Below are positions 17,301 to 22,463 of a stretch of 22,463 nucleotides of DNA, one piece after another. The stretch covers positions 1 through 22,463 of the forward strand of contig CAAFXE010000080.1 in the NCBI GenBank assembly GCA_900766915.1, in the 5' to 3' direction. Both the position numbers and the translations under genes were made by a program. The notes below the pieces were generated by a model that searched no databases, was not told where the DNA came from, and was given only the letters and a program-made list of their open reading frames with translations. Positions within the stretch are counted from its first letter, which is position 1; every line of letters begins with the position of its first letter. Source of the stretch: Lachnospiraceae bacterium (GTDB lineage Bacteria; Bacillota; Clostridia; Lachnospirales; Lachnospiraceae).

Positions 17301-18904
17301 TTACCAATCTGCCGGAGCTTATGAATATCTATCGTGAGGTGGCAGATGTCCAGACAGCGGATATGCTTGATTTGGATGTGCCTGCCCTTCGTGGAGGCAA
17401 GGCGATTATTGTGGAGTCGGAGCCTGACTGGTATGTAAAGCAGGTCATGGAAGACTTCGTGGTAAGAGCAGAGCGAATCCGTAATGGCGGTGTGGACCCT
17501 TCCGTTGATAATTTCCTTAAGATTACCCATGAGGCGAGACTGCTTGGAACAGATGCAAGACTGATTGATAAGGATGCACCGAATAATCCGGATGGTAAGC
17601 TGAACAAGGTGGCAGAAAACGTATGGAATGAGTATCAGGCGAACAACAGGGATGGAAAGATTGGCTGTCAGCTAATCTTTTCTGATATTGGTACGCCGGG
17701 AGCAGACAAGGACTTTACGGTATATCAGTATCTGAAGGATGCCCTGATACAGTACGGGATTCCGGAGGAGGAGATAGCCTTTATCCATGATGCCAAAACC
17801 GATGCCCAGAGGGATGTGCTTTTTAAGGAAATGAGAACCGGGAAGAAGAAAGTACTGATTGGTTCTACGGATAAGTGCGGTACGGGTGTAAATGTGCAGA
17901 CACATCTTGTGGCATTACACCATGTGGACTGTCCTTGGAAGCCTTCATCCATTGAACAGAGAGAAGGTCGTGGTATCAGGCAGGGGAATGAGAACGATGA
18001 GATAGCGGTTTACCGTTATGTAACGAAATCAACCTTTGATGCCTATAACTGGAGTCTGGTTGAGAATAAACAGCGTTTCATCAGTCAGGTAACCACTAGC
18101 AAGGCGGTAAGCCGAACCTGTGAGGATATAGATGAGGCAACTCTTTCCTATGCAGAGATTAAGGCAGTTGCTACGGGTAATCCGCTGATTAAGGAGAAGA
18201 TGGAGATTGACAACGATGTGCAGAGACTGAAACTGCTAAAAGCATCCTATGATAACCAGCGGTATGCATTGCAGGATAACTTCATGATCCGCTATCCGAA
18301 GCTGATAAAGGCTGCAAATGAGAAGCTTGCCTGTGTCAGGGAAGACATCAAACTTCGGGACAAAGAGTTATTGGAGCATCCGGACTTTGCAATCACAGTA
18401 GGCAAGTTTACTTATACGGAGAGGGCAGATGGCGGTGCCGTTATGCTTGAAGCGGTAAGTAAATGTAAAACCGGAGATACAACCGCCCTTGGAAGCTTCC
18501 ATGGGTTTGAGCTTCTTGTGGAGAAGAATTTCATGGGGGTAAATTACTTAATCCTTCGGGGAAAGACAGAGTATAAGGTAGAGCTTTCCACCAGCCCGGT
18601 GGGCAATATGGTAAAGCTTGAGAACTGTTTTAACGGTATTCACGAGAATGAGGAATATCTGTTAAAAAAGATAGAGCAGTACGAAAACGATCTGGCTGCA
18701 TCCAAGGAAGAGTATGAGAAACCATTCATGCACGAAGAGGAACTTCAGCAGAAGCTTTCAAGGCAGTTTGAACTAAATGCCCAGCTCGACCTTGAGAACG
18801 AAAAGGTTGCGGATGCAGACCTTGGAGGGATTGAGGAAGAAAAGAGCATGAATGTAGCAGAGACACAGGTTCCTTATGAGATAAGGAACGACAAAAAAAG
18901 ATAA
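11366..18904 (+). CDS. Giant ArdC-N / DNA methylase-like / SNF2-type helicase fusion protein
   Basis: This 2512-residue protein is typical of Tn1549-type elements and likely acts on element DNA during establishment, replication or anti-restriction. In order it contains an ArdC/LtrC-like N-terminus (about 10-100; YEFDNILLIYAQRPHATLV), a low-complexity linker (about 270-410), a conserved middle region (about 430-560), and a methylase-like domain (about 900-1120). Methylase motif I is LEPSMGVGNF (988-997). Motif IV reads NVPF (1053-1056) rather than the usual NPPY/F. The SNF2-type helicase has Walker A VGAGKS (1703-1708), DEAH (1865-1868), FATGTPISNT, and motif VI QREGRGIRQG (2198-2207). The last 280 residues are coiled-coil-like. 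AAGGAGG precedes the ATG. A separate TnpV-like frame lies inside the linker. The exact biochemical role is unproven. Confidence 0.92.
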   Translation: MGVDYQARQIYDMQIKDVTTSPEKWKSILKLAGNLYRYEFDNILLIYAQRPHATLVADYDTWKKVDRYVMRGSKGIAIFPSKALNTHLRHVFDIKDTGGRNVKLTWDLTGDTLKEYVDYLASQKLVEPTEATDRETLFSVMKDFTKKEIGVIMKEDFEERMSELIQLSGSRITEYVQNESSGQPKRQGLPDMEQFVMQSVLYTVGTRCGFDLSEEEQDFSQVVKVSDEEMVYRLGSLVCDVSCSVLRGINSNLKTMEQQKRLSAEGRIAYGRNGTYVHGSGRTALSEHSDAQRTVSGITEAGQIRKNGDEVLGGDGTSEVQNVIPFREAGREDAGSGRGSKQPVGDADGTVLSEAQTTESVLNDGNVEAERAGEDAGGGSSLKSDRNEVSLEDEELNRELNELDSFGKTEAGVYHQASFFDPEYGLVATTKQTSDYAEKAMEKLAKEQSEAKAGKYSYLYPKKEPDVPHEFIKQVVLRGTGFAGGRSRVCEIFHTEVDAGTRAKRIKQEYGQGGAGWPLEGYGLHGYDTFHGQGIRFQWRDEEGEKEGYVSWKNIEKEIGVLIMTGEYQPETPRFEDIDMEGIREDDEVIDAEYRELDTVSDADGIDDFAIPDEPESYNSSLSDIEKLNRAYNEGRPLTEEEAAIEDRLATMAEYGPEMQMEEEYYEEPEEAPVEEAPKKDASDLQYIEPIDYAKRIEEMDEDLRTALEILVSECSCYTPFKPFLQDIVTSEYLFMPNRLDFLSDVVLNGAEQKDAYANNQYGLIAYVLKPYEFEVSYKNRNGERVRKTCGYRELYEVLTYMVKTPYYCGADHRAQYDRMMQGEAAGRKPIYQLFLDKQEEIRKNREETRQRALANGWEVADEGKEEKKINFHYNLVEVPKGGAKTRFGWNVDAIKTLKQIEQEGRLATREEQKILSKYVGWGGLSQAFDERNASWEKEYSELKELLTEDEYAAARASVNNAFYTSPEIAMCINSALVQFDFRGGNVLEPSMGVGNFFGSMPAPMQRSSLYGVELDSISGRIAKQLYQNANISITGFEKTNFPDNFFDVVVGNVPFGDYKVFDPKYNKYNFRIHDYFIAKALDQVRPGGIVAVITTKGTLDKSNPTIRKYIAERAELVGAVRLPNTAFKENAGTEVTSDILFLQKRERKMEIEPDWVHLGYTENGIAVNSYFVEHPEMMLGTMEYDTRIYGQDSRYTVCVNHDENFNMYDALNKAIHNIQAEMTDFDRLTEEEEVSADVIPADPDVRNFTYTFYDGKLYYRENSQMVRQEVSANAEERIRQLDEIRTITRELIDIQMEGCSEEELADKQALLNVKYDKFVERYGYITGKSNKMAFRDDSDYPLLCSLEEVNEEGEVKKADMFYKQTIKAKPVIERVETAVEALNLSINEFGAVNLPYMLSIYEPDMEAVKEEVREKTGESEVSFSEELTGELKQAALVKELEGLIYLNPALANENNPAAGYETADEYLSGNVREKLRVAKAAALESPAFGINVEALEKVQPERIEASDIDVRIGTTWIDPKDYEQFIYELLNTPRRARAVRSEWYNSGIQVHLNKITMEWFIENKSMDKRSVAATKTYGTSRMDAYSIFEETLNLKTVTVRDRVDDGDGKYHYVVNKNETMLAREKQNQMKEKFKEWLFADPERRAKYVDYYNETFNNIRLREYDGSHLQFPGMNPEIELKPHQKNAIARILLGGNTLLAHCVGAGKSFEMMAACMEQKRLGLANKTVMVVPKPLIGQTASEFLRLYPSANILVATERDFEKSRRKQFISRIATGDYDCIIMSHSQFEKIPISAERKERMLQAQIDEIAYAIDDMKSQNGEQWTVKQMESQKKKLQEQISALADESRKDDLITFEELGIDSIMVDEAHAFKNLAIFSKMNNVSGISSSGAKKATDMQLKCQYISEINGNRGIVFATGTPISNTMCEMYVMQLYLQKPALEQMGIYHFDAWAANFGEVTTALELTVEGSGFRFKSRFNKFTNLPELMNIYREVADVQTADMLDLDVPALRGGKAIIVESEPDWYVKQVMEDFVVRAERIRNGGVDPSVDNFLKITHEARLLGTDARLIDKDAPNNPDGKLNKVAENVWNEYQANNRDGKIGCQLIFSDIGTPGADKDFTVYQYLKDALIQYGIPEEEIAFIHDAKTDAQRDVLFKEMRTGKKKVLIGSTDKCGTGVNVQTHLVALHHVDCPWKPSSIEQREGRGIRQGNENDEIAVYRYVTKSTFDAYNWSLVENKQRFISQVTTSKAVSRTCEDIDEATLSYAEIKAVATGNPLIKEKMEIDNDVQRLKLLKASYDNQRYALQDNFMIRYPKLIKAANEKLACVREDIKLRDKELLEHPDFAITVGKFTYTERADGGAVMLEAVSKCKTGDTTALGSFHGFELLVEKNFMGVNYLILRGKTEYKVELSTSPVGNMVKLENCFNGIHENEEYLLKKIEQYENDLAASKEEYEKPFMHEEELQQKLSRQFELNAQLDLENEKVADADLGGIEEEKSMNVAETQVPYEIRNDKKR
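12174..12539 (+). CDS. tnpV: TnpV-family protein, nested in another frame inside the helicase gene
   Basis: The frame is shifted by one base from the surrounding helicase gene. It encodes 121 residues starting MAEMALMYTEVDGLLYPN. It has the landmarks I recall for the TnpV family: YTEVDGLLYPNIQMP, LGKYGRMAMKYLEE, LFRFGKLAEKMQEVEEEAN, and a C-terminal MEMWKLREQAKMQAEEVVLS. It has protein-like composition with regular helices. The helicase frame over the same bases (residues about 270-392) is Gly/Ser/Glu/Arg-rich and looks disordered. ATG 12174 has GGGAG (12161-12165) eight bases upstream. TnpV proteins occur on clostridial transposons such as Tn4451, where I recall an excisionase-like resemblance. 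Whether this copy is translated is unknown. Confidence 0.6.
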   Translation: MAEMALMYTEVDGLLYPNIQMPKEQSVELQKLGKYGRMAMKYLEEMEPQRYKTLFRFGKLAEKMQEVEEEANSLLEMLMEQYLAKHKPQNPSSTMEMWKLREQAKMQAEEVVLSQIVMKFH

Positions 18905-18907
18905 CGG

Positions 18908-18936
18908 ATGCCCTGCCGGAATGGCGGGGCATTTTT
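18908..18936 (+). terminator. Intrinsic terminator after the helicase gene
   Basis: A ten-base-pair stem pairs 18908-18917 with 18923-18932 and contains one T-G pair. The loop is GGAAT and TTTT follows. It begins four bases after the helicase stop and ends just before the sortase ribosome binding site. Confidence 0.8.
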
Positions 18937-18952
18937 ACGGGAGGAATGCTGT

Positions 18953-19588
18953 ATGAGCAGAAGGAAGGTAATTACCGGACTTTTTATTGTGGCGGGTGTG
19001 CTGTTCTTTGCCATACCGATTGTTTATCACTATATCGGGAGCAGGGAGACAGATAAACTGACGCAGGAATTTGAGCAGATTTTGGAGGAAGTGCAGGAAG
19101 ATGAGACAGAGATGGAAGAAACCGGGGAGGAAACCGAAGCCTCCGGTCGTTCGGAGGATGCAGCCATATTTGCAGAAGGGGATGTTATTGCCATTCTGGA
19201 GATTGAAGCAATAGATATCCGCTATCCGGTGGTGGAAGGGTGTTCTTCCTCAATACTAAACAAGGCAATCGGGCACATGAGCGAGACCGGAAGAATCGGG
19301 GAGAAGGGAAACTGTGTATTGTGTGGTCATAATGGAAGCCGATACGGGGAGTTTTTCACACATCTTAATAAGGTTGTGCCGGGGAATACCGTGACCCTTC
19401 TTGACAGGGCAGGGGTGCTTCATAAGTATGAGGTCACGGAAACCTTTGTGGTGGGTCCTTACGATAATTCCATCCGCACACAGGGAGAAGAGGAAGAATT
19501 AACTCTTTTTACCTGTGCCGAGAAGGGAACAAAGCGGTTCGTGGTAAAGTGTGTTCCGATTGGAGAGGAAGGTGCTTATGGAGAATAA
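18953..19588 (+). CDS. Sortase (class B/D-like cysteine transpeptidase)
   Basis: This 211-residue membrane-anchored transpeptidase would join an LPxTG-like surface protein to the cell wall or to a pilin. An N-terminal membrane helix (about 7-26, VITGLFIVAGVLFFAIPIVY) is followed by an acidic stalk (EEVQEDETEMEETGEETEA) and then the sortase barrel. Catalytic residues are His126 in LCGHNGSRYGEFF, Cys188 in LTLFTCAE, and Arg195 in GTKRFVVKC. ATG 18953 was chosen because GGGAGG lies directly upstream; an earlier in-frame ATG at 18908 falls in the terminator. The end overlaps the next gene by 11 bases. No LPxTG-type substrate is visible in this window, so its target must be encoded elsewhere. Confidence 0.88.
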   Translation: MSRRKVITGLFIVAGVLFFAIPIVYHYIGSRETDKLTQEFEQILEEVQEDETEMEETGEETEASGRSEDAAIFAEGDVIAILEIEAIDIRYPVVEGCSSSILNKAIGHMSETGRIGEKGNCVLCGHNGSRYGEFFTHLNKVVPGNTVTLLDRAGVLHKYEVTETFVVGPYDNSIRTQGEEEELTLFTCAEKGTKRFVVKCVPIGEEGAYGE

Positions 19589-19985
19589 GACAAAATACCG
19601 TCTCGGAGAAGTGGAAGAGATTGTTTCTGAGATGGAATTTGAAGACAGATGCGATGAGATTGTGGAAGTGGATGATGATATGCAGCTGTTAATCAGTGGT
19701 TGGTATGTCTTTATCCCCAGTCTGTCGCTGTATCTTCGGGCAGGTGTTGCCTGTGTATTTGATGAAGAAGCAGGTATGTATATGCCTGACTTTGATGTGA
19801 CTGTCCTGTATGAAGAAGAGCTTGACACAGAGCAGTGGATTTACTATGAGCAGGACGGATTTGTGATTACTTTAGGCAACTGGCTGAATGGTCGTCTGCC
19901 TATCAGTAATATAGAAACTTTAGAGTGTCATCTGGTAATACCGGATGAGGATGAACCGGGTCGGGCGGTTCCCGACAGAAAGTGA
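19578..19985 (+). CDS. Acidic hypothetical ICE protein (135 residues)
   Basis: I do not recognise the family. The protein is strongly acidic, with aromatic-rich strands such as LLISGWYVFIPSLSLYLRAGV and TEQWIYYEQDGFVITLGNWL. It has no signal peptide or clear membrane helix. ATG 19578 with GGAAGG upstream was chosen; it overlaps the sortase stop by 11 bases, which points to coupled translation. The very acidic composition could mimic DNA, as some anti-restriction proteins do, but this is only a suggestion. It is followed seven bases later by the SpoVG-like gene. Confidence 0.68.
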   Translation: MENKTKYRLGEVEEIVSEMEFEDRCDEIVEVDDDMQLLISGWYVFIPSLSLYLRAGVACVFDEEAGMYMPDFDVTVLYEEELDTEQWIYYEQDGFVITLGNWLNGRLPISNIETLECHLVIPDEDEPGRAVPDRK

Positions 19986-19992
19986 GGATTTT

Positions 19993-20688
19993 ATGAAGTA
20001 TTCAATTCATGTAACAGAAGCTAAGAATCAGGAAGGAAATGTAAGGGGATTTGCCAATCTGGTGTTTGGAGACTCCTTTAAGATTACCAACATTGCCATT
20101 TTAGAGAATAAGGAGAAGGGGACTCTTTTTGTATCCATGCCGAGATACAAGTCCAGCGAGCGTGACGAAAATGGCGGTGTAGTCTACAAGGATGTCTGCA
20201 ATCCGATTACCGCAGAGTTTAGAGAGGAGCTGTATGGGAATATCCTTGAAGCATTTGAGCAGGAAAAGTCTGCTGACAAGTCGCAGGCAGGCAATGTAAG
20301 AGGTGAGGCAGAGATGCCGCAGTTTTCCGTGACGGTAACACCGTATGAAAGAGAGGGCAGTAATATCCGTGGTCTTGCCCGCATCTACTTTGATGACAGT
20401 TTCATCGTGAATAATGTGAGCATCCTTCAGGGCAAGGATAAGGTGTTTGTGGCAATGCCTTCCTACAAGACCAAGCAGACAGACGAGCATGGAAAAGCTG
20501 TATATCAGGATGTTTGTTATCCGGTAACGAAGGAATTTCGTGAGAAGCTTTATTCCGAGATTGTAAGCCAGTATGAGAAGGCAAAGGAGCAGAGCGAGAA
20601 TAAGGCAAAGGAAGCGGCACAGACACAGGCACAGCAGTCGAAAGACCAGTATATGAAGGCGGATGGTAAGGAATTGCCCTTTCGCTAA
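19993..20688 (+). CDS. Tandem SpoVG-like protein
   Basis: This 231-residue protein contains two SpoVG-like domains in a row. The first spans about residues 1-90 (YSIHVTEAKNQEGNVRGFAN, FGDSFKITNIAILENK, VSMPRYKSS). The second spans about 112-205 (FSVTVTPYEREGSNIRGLAR, FDDSFIVNNVSILQGKD, VAMPSYKTK). The matched segments VRGFAN/IRGLAR, DSFKITN/DSFIVNN, KDVCNPIT/QDVCYPVT and EFREELY/EFREKLY show an internal duplication. SpoVG proteins are small DNA/RNA-binding regulators, usually one domain that dimerises; this one may be a fused dimer. A Lys/Gln-rich tail follows. ATG 19993 has GAGG upstream, and an earlier in-frame ATG lies inside the previous gene. Its role in the ICE is unknown. Confidence 0.85.
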   Translation: MKYSIHVTEAKNQEGNVRGFANLVFGDSFKITNIAILENKEKGTLFVSMPRYKSSERDENGGVVYKDVCNPITAEFREELYGNILEAFEQEKSADKSQAGNVRGEAEMPQFSVTVTPYEREGSNIRGLARIYFDDSFIVNNVSILQGKDKVFVAMPSYKTKQTDEHGKAVYQDVCYPVTKEFREKLYSEIVSQYEKAKEQSENKAKEAAQTQAQQSKDQYMKADGKELPFR

Positions 20689-20704
20689 TGACAATTAATA
20701 ATAA

Positions 20705-20732
20705 GGCAGAGTGGCCGGAAAGCTGCTCTGCC
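20705..20732 (+). other. Hairpin before the coiled-coil gene
   Basis: GGCAGAG (20705-20711) pairs perfectly with CTCTGCC (20726-20732), with possible further pairing inside. No T run follows. It resembles the stem at 9261-9281 and sits just upstream of the GGAGG ribosome binding site. Confidence 0.5.
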
Positions 20733-20751
20733 GGAAATGGAGGAAACGATG

Positions 20752-21642
20752 ATGGAAGATAAACCAATGACCGGAGAAGAGGTATTACAGCAAATCTTAG
20801 GAGCACTGAACGGAAACGGAATGCAGCAGGCTGCAAACGGAGTTTATGAGCTTTGTGCTTATGTGGACAGTATGACACATAAGGTGGAAGACATGACTGA
20901 GGAGATTTCAAGACTGCGTGAAGATATCCAGAAGATGCAGGATGATACCTTTACAAACAGACTTAAAAAGTCGTTATCGGAAGCTGCTGACCGTCTTGAA
21001 AAGCGTTGTGATGAGATAAAACAGCAGATCTTCGAGGTAAAGGAGAGCATTAAGAGTAAAGCAGGGGAAATCATGGCAGATTTCAAAATGCGTGGTAAGG
21101 CAGCACTTAACCGGGTATCTGAGTTTATCGGTTTCAAAGATAAACTTGTAGGTATCCGAAACAAGGTCAAAGAAGGTATTGCTGATACCAACCGCACCAT
21201 TGCCAAGATTGATTCCTTTGGAAAAGGTATGCGTGAAGCAGGACAGAAGGTAGCCAATACGTTCAGAACCTTTGTGGACAAGGAAGAGGTGGATTACTCT
21301 GGCAAGGAAAAGAAATTCTCCAAGACAGAGGTAGCAAAGAAGCCTTGGCAGTGGCAGAAAAAGGTGTATGAATCTATGGTGCTTCATCTGGACGCAGCAA
21401 TTGATAAGGTGGAGGATTTATCGAGGGATGTGGAATTAGACAGAATGGAGAAGAAACAGATTGATAAACCGGAGCATGTGACGGATATTCGGGATGCAAT
21501 CGCACCGGTATCTTCTGTGGCAGAACCGACGGAGTATCAGTTTGGGGCAGAGGCATTTGAGGCAGCATATCCTAAAATGGATTCTGTCATCAAGCCGGAT
21601 GAAAAAGCACCTTCCGTTCCTAAGACCGGGAAGGTGAGGTAG
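20752..21642 (+). CDS. Coiled-coil ICE protein, probably DUF6674 family
   Basis: This protein has about 296 residues. The N-terminus MTGEEVLQQILGALNGNGMQ and the YELCAYVDSMTHKVEDMTEE segment match what I remember as DUF6674, an uncharacterised family of Firmicutes mobile elements. It is mostly alpha-helical with a long coiled coil (about 30-110, EEISRLREDIQKMQDD and LEKRCDEIKQQIFEVKESIK). A basic central region, a conserved KKPWQWQKKVYESMVLHLD block and a variable C-terminal tail follow. GGAGG is at 20739-20743. The ATGs at 20749 and 20752 are both well placed, while the ATG at 20737 overlaps the binding site itself and is unlikely. The function is unknown; the shape suggests a scaffold. Confidence 0.72.
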   Translation: MEDKPMTGEEVLQQILGALNGNGMQQAANGVYELCAYVDSMTHKVEDMTEEISRLREDIQKMQDDTFTNRLKKSLSEAADRLEKRCDEIKQQIFEVKESIKSKAGEIMADFKMRGKAALNRVSEFIGFKDKLVGIRNKVKEGIADTNRTIAKIDSFGKGMREAGQKVANTFRTFVDKEEVDYSGKEKKFSKTEVAKKPWQWQKKVYESMVLHLDAAIDKVEDLSRDVELDRMEKKQIDKPEHVTDIRDAIAPVSSVAEPTEYQFGAEAFEAAYPKMDSVIKPDEKAPSVPKTGKVR

Positions 21643-21648
21643 AGGTTT

Positions 21649-21801
21649 ATGACGGATAAGGAGAAAAGGTACTGGGCATATTTTCTGAATGTGAATGGAA
21701 AGATTGAATACTATGAGCAGTGTAAGAAATGTATTCATTCATGCAAGCAGAGCTTTCGGATATCAGAGTTGTTTTGCAAAAAGTATCAGGAAGCCAAATA
21801 G
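21649..21801 (+). CDS. Small Cys-rich protein (50 residues)
   Basis: The 50-codon frame MTDKEKRYWAYFLNVNGKIE...QEAK contains YYEQCKKCIHSCKQSF and a later ELFCKKY. This gives a Cx2Cx3C cluster plus a fourth cysteine that could bind a metal ion. A GAGGT site lies just before the ATG, and the gene follows the previous stop by six bases. It ends directly before a terminator, so it is the last gene of this operon. The family is not recognised; the arrangement supports a real small protein. Confidence 0.6.
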   Translation: MTDKEKRYWAYFLNVNGKIEYYEQCKKCIHSCKQSFRISELFCKKYQEAK

Positions 21802-21806
21802 CGAGG

Positions 21807-21840
21807 GGCGTATCATCAGAAATGGTGGTACGCCTTTTTG
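21807..21840 (+). terminator. Intrinsic terminator at the end of the main operon
   Basis: An 11-base-pair stem pairs 21807-21817 with 21824-21834 and includes T-G pairs. The loop is AGAAAT and TTTTTG follows. It closes the long co-directional block. Confidence 0.82.
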
Positions 21841-21877
21841 TTGTTAATGAAAAAATGAAGGAAGTATGATATACTTC
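21841..21877 (+). promoter_or_regulatory. Candidate promoter with an operator-like palindrome
   Basis: TTGTTA (21841-21846) and TATGAT (21865-21870) are 18 bases apart. GAAGTAT-GAT-ATACTTC (21861-21877), with perfect seven-base arms, covers the -10 box, as an operator for a dimeric repressor would. It should serve the gene at 21929. Boxes and symmetry are seen; the function is inferred. Confidence 0.5.
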
Positions 21878-21928
21878 GAATGGAATCTTATACAAAGGCA
21901 GAAATAAATTCATATGGAGGTATTTCTC

Positions 21929-22249
21929 ATGGGTAAAATAAACAAATTTATACTTGGATTAGGCGGTTTAGTAGTAGCATATGGGGCATACAAAGGCTTT
22001 TCAAATAAAGAGCCCTCAAAATACAGTATTGAGTGGATAAAACAATTGACAGATAAAGAATGGGAAACTGAGAGAGAAATCATACGAAAAAAGTTTTGTG
22101 ATCCGAAATATGATGATGGTACAAGGATTGGGTTTCAGAATTTATTGAAGCTGTTTGATAAAGTAAAAAGTGATAGGGATTGGGCTGGATTAAAGCCGCA
22201 AGGACCGGCTTATCATAGAGAGCATGGATATAATCTATATAAACCATGA
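21929..22249 (+). CDS. Small membrane-anchored hypothetical protein (106 residues)
   Basis: The protein starts MGKINKFILGLGGLVVAYGAY, a single N-terminal membrane helix or signal anchor. A charged soluble domain follows, with YSIEWIKQLTDKEWETEREI and a tail containing KPQGPAYHREHGYNLYKP. No family is recognised. ATG 21929 is chosen because GGAGG (21916-21920) lies eight bases upstream; an ATG at 21914 overlaps that site. It has its own candidate promoter after a strong terminator, and its DNA is AT-richer, with more ATA and AGA codons than the genes before it. It may be separately acquired cargo. Confidence 0.65.
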   Translation: MGKINKFILGLGGLVVAYGAYKGFSNKEPSKYSIEWIKQLTDKEWETEREIIRKKFCDPKYDDGTRIGFQNLLKLFDKVKSDRDWAGLKPQGPAYHREHGYNLYKP

Positions 22250-22286
22250 AAAAACAGTTCAGTTAGTGTCAATATGCAATAATTCT

Positions 22287-22322
22287 GAGGGGAATCATAA
22301 CACAATATGGTTCCTCTTTTTT
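22287..22322 (+). terminator. Intrinsic terminator after the last gene
   Basis: GAGG plus AATCAT (22287-22298, with a two-base GG bulge) pairs with ATGGTTCCTC (22307-22316), followed by TTTTTT. Confidence 0.65.
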
Positions 22323-22349
22323 ATGTATTTTTTGTTTTAATCTTTATTT

Positions 22350-22383
22350 ATATGTCGCCTGTCATGCGACCATATGTTTTTTT
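22350..22383 (+). terminator. Second terminator-like hairpin in the 3' non-coding end
   Basis: GTCGC (22354-22358) pairs with GCGAC (22366-22370). The outer ATAT arms pair across a one-base bulge, and a run of seven T ends at 22383. No gene is seen between this hairpin and the previous terminator. I see no coding frame in the remaining 80 bases. Confidence 0.5.
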
Positions 22384-22463
22384 GTGATGATATATTATTG
22401 GTGTGGATGCAATTAGTGCATTTGATAGTTGTGTTTAACATAGCATTTCTAATGGTGTAATGA

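Noticed and set aside
22384..22463. Possible promoter or transfer-origin sequence at the window end (TGCAATTAGTGCA)
   Set aside because: The symmetry is short, no matched -35/-10 pair is convincing and no relaxase gene is nearby.

Overview
The window reads as the transfer region of an integrative and conjugative element (ICE) of the Tn1549/CTn type, carried by a Gram-positive anaerobe, most likely a gut clostridium of the Lachnospiraceae kind. The reasons are a single long co-directional (+) block, strong AGGAGG ribosome binding sites, tightly packed or overlapping genes, and the typical Firmicutes gene set: VirD4, VirB2-like pilin, VirB6, DUF4313, PrgI, VirB4, NlpC/P60 hydrolase, MT-A70 methylase, giant methylase-helicase, sortase and SpoVG. 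The species cannot be named from the sequence. No rRNA, tRNA, CRISPR array, integrase, relaxase or complete insertion sequence is visible.

Layout: (1) 1-6086 is the mating-pair-formation core: the 3' part of the VirD4 coupling ATPase, a structured leader with a terminator, the pilin, the VirB6 channel protein, a DUF4313 protein, PrgI and the VirB4 ATPase. (2) 6087-7320 looks like an insertion into that core. It holds a DUF1016/PDDEXK nuclease gene with its own promoter between two terminators, and a near-palindromic 33-base motif occurs both in its leader and inside its coding sequence. (3) 7342-11353 holds the NlpC/P60 wall hydrolase and four smaller genes, including a DpnD/PcfM-like protein and an MT-A70 adenine methylase. 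(4) 11366-18904 is a 2512-residue ArdC-N/methylase/SNF2-helicase fusion. A complete TnpV-family reading frame (12174-12539) lies inside it in another frame. (5) 18953-21801 holds a sortase, an acidic unknown protein, a two-domain SpoVG-like protein, a coiled-coil protein and a small Cys-rich protein, ending at a terminator. (6) 21841-22463 is a separately transcribed, AT-richer unit with one small membrane-anchored protein, two terminator-like hairpins and an end that appears non-coding.

How the genes fit together: VirD4 and VirB4 supply energy for DNA and substrate transfer. VirB6, PrgI and the pilin-like protein form the membrane channel. The NlpC/P60 protein opens the peptidoglycan. The sortase probably anchors a surface protein encoded outside the window. 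The methylases and giant helicase probably handle or protect the DNA during transfer and establishment.

The most notable observations are the TnpV frame overprinted on the helicase linker, the nuclease cassette with its duplicated palindrome and a promoter built into a terminator loop, and several intrinsic terminators inside an otherwise continuous operon, which implies readthrough or antitermination control.
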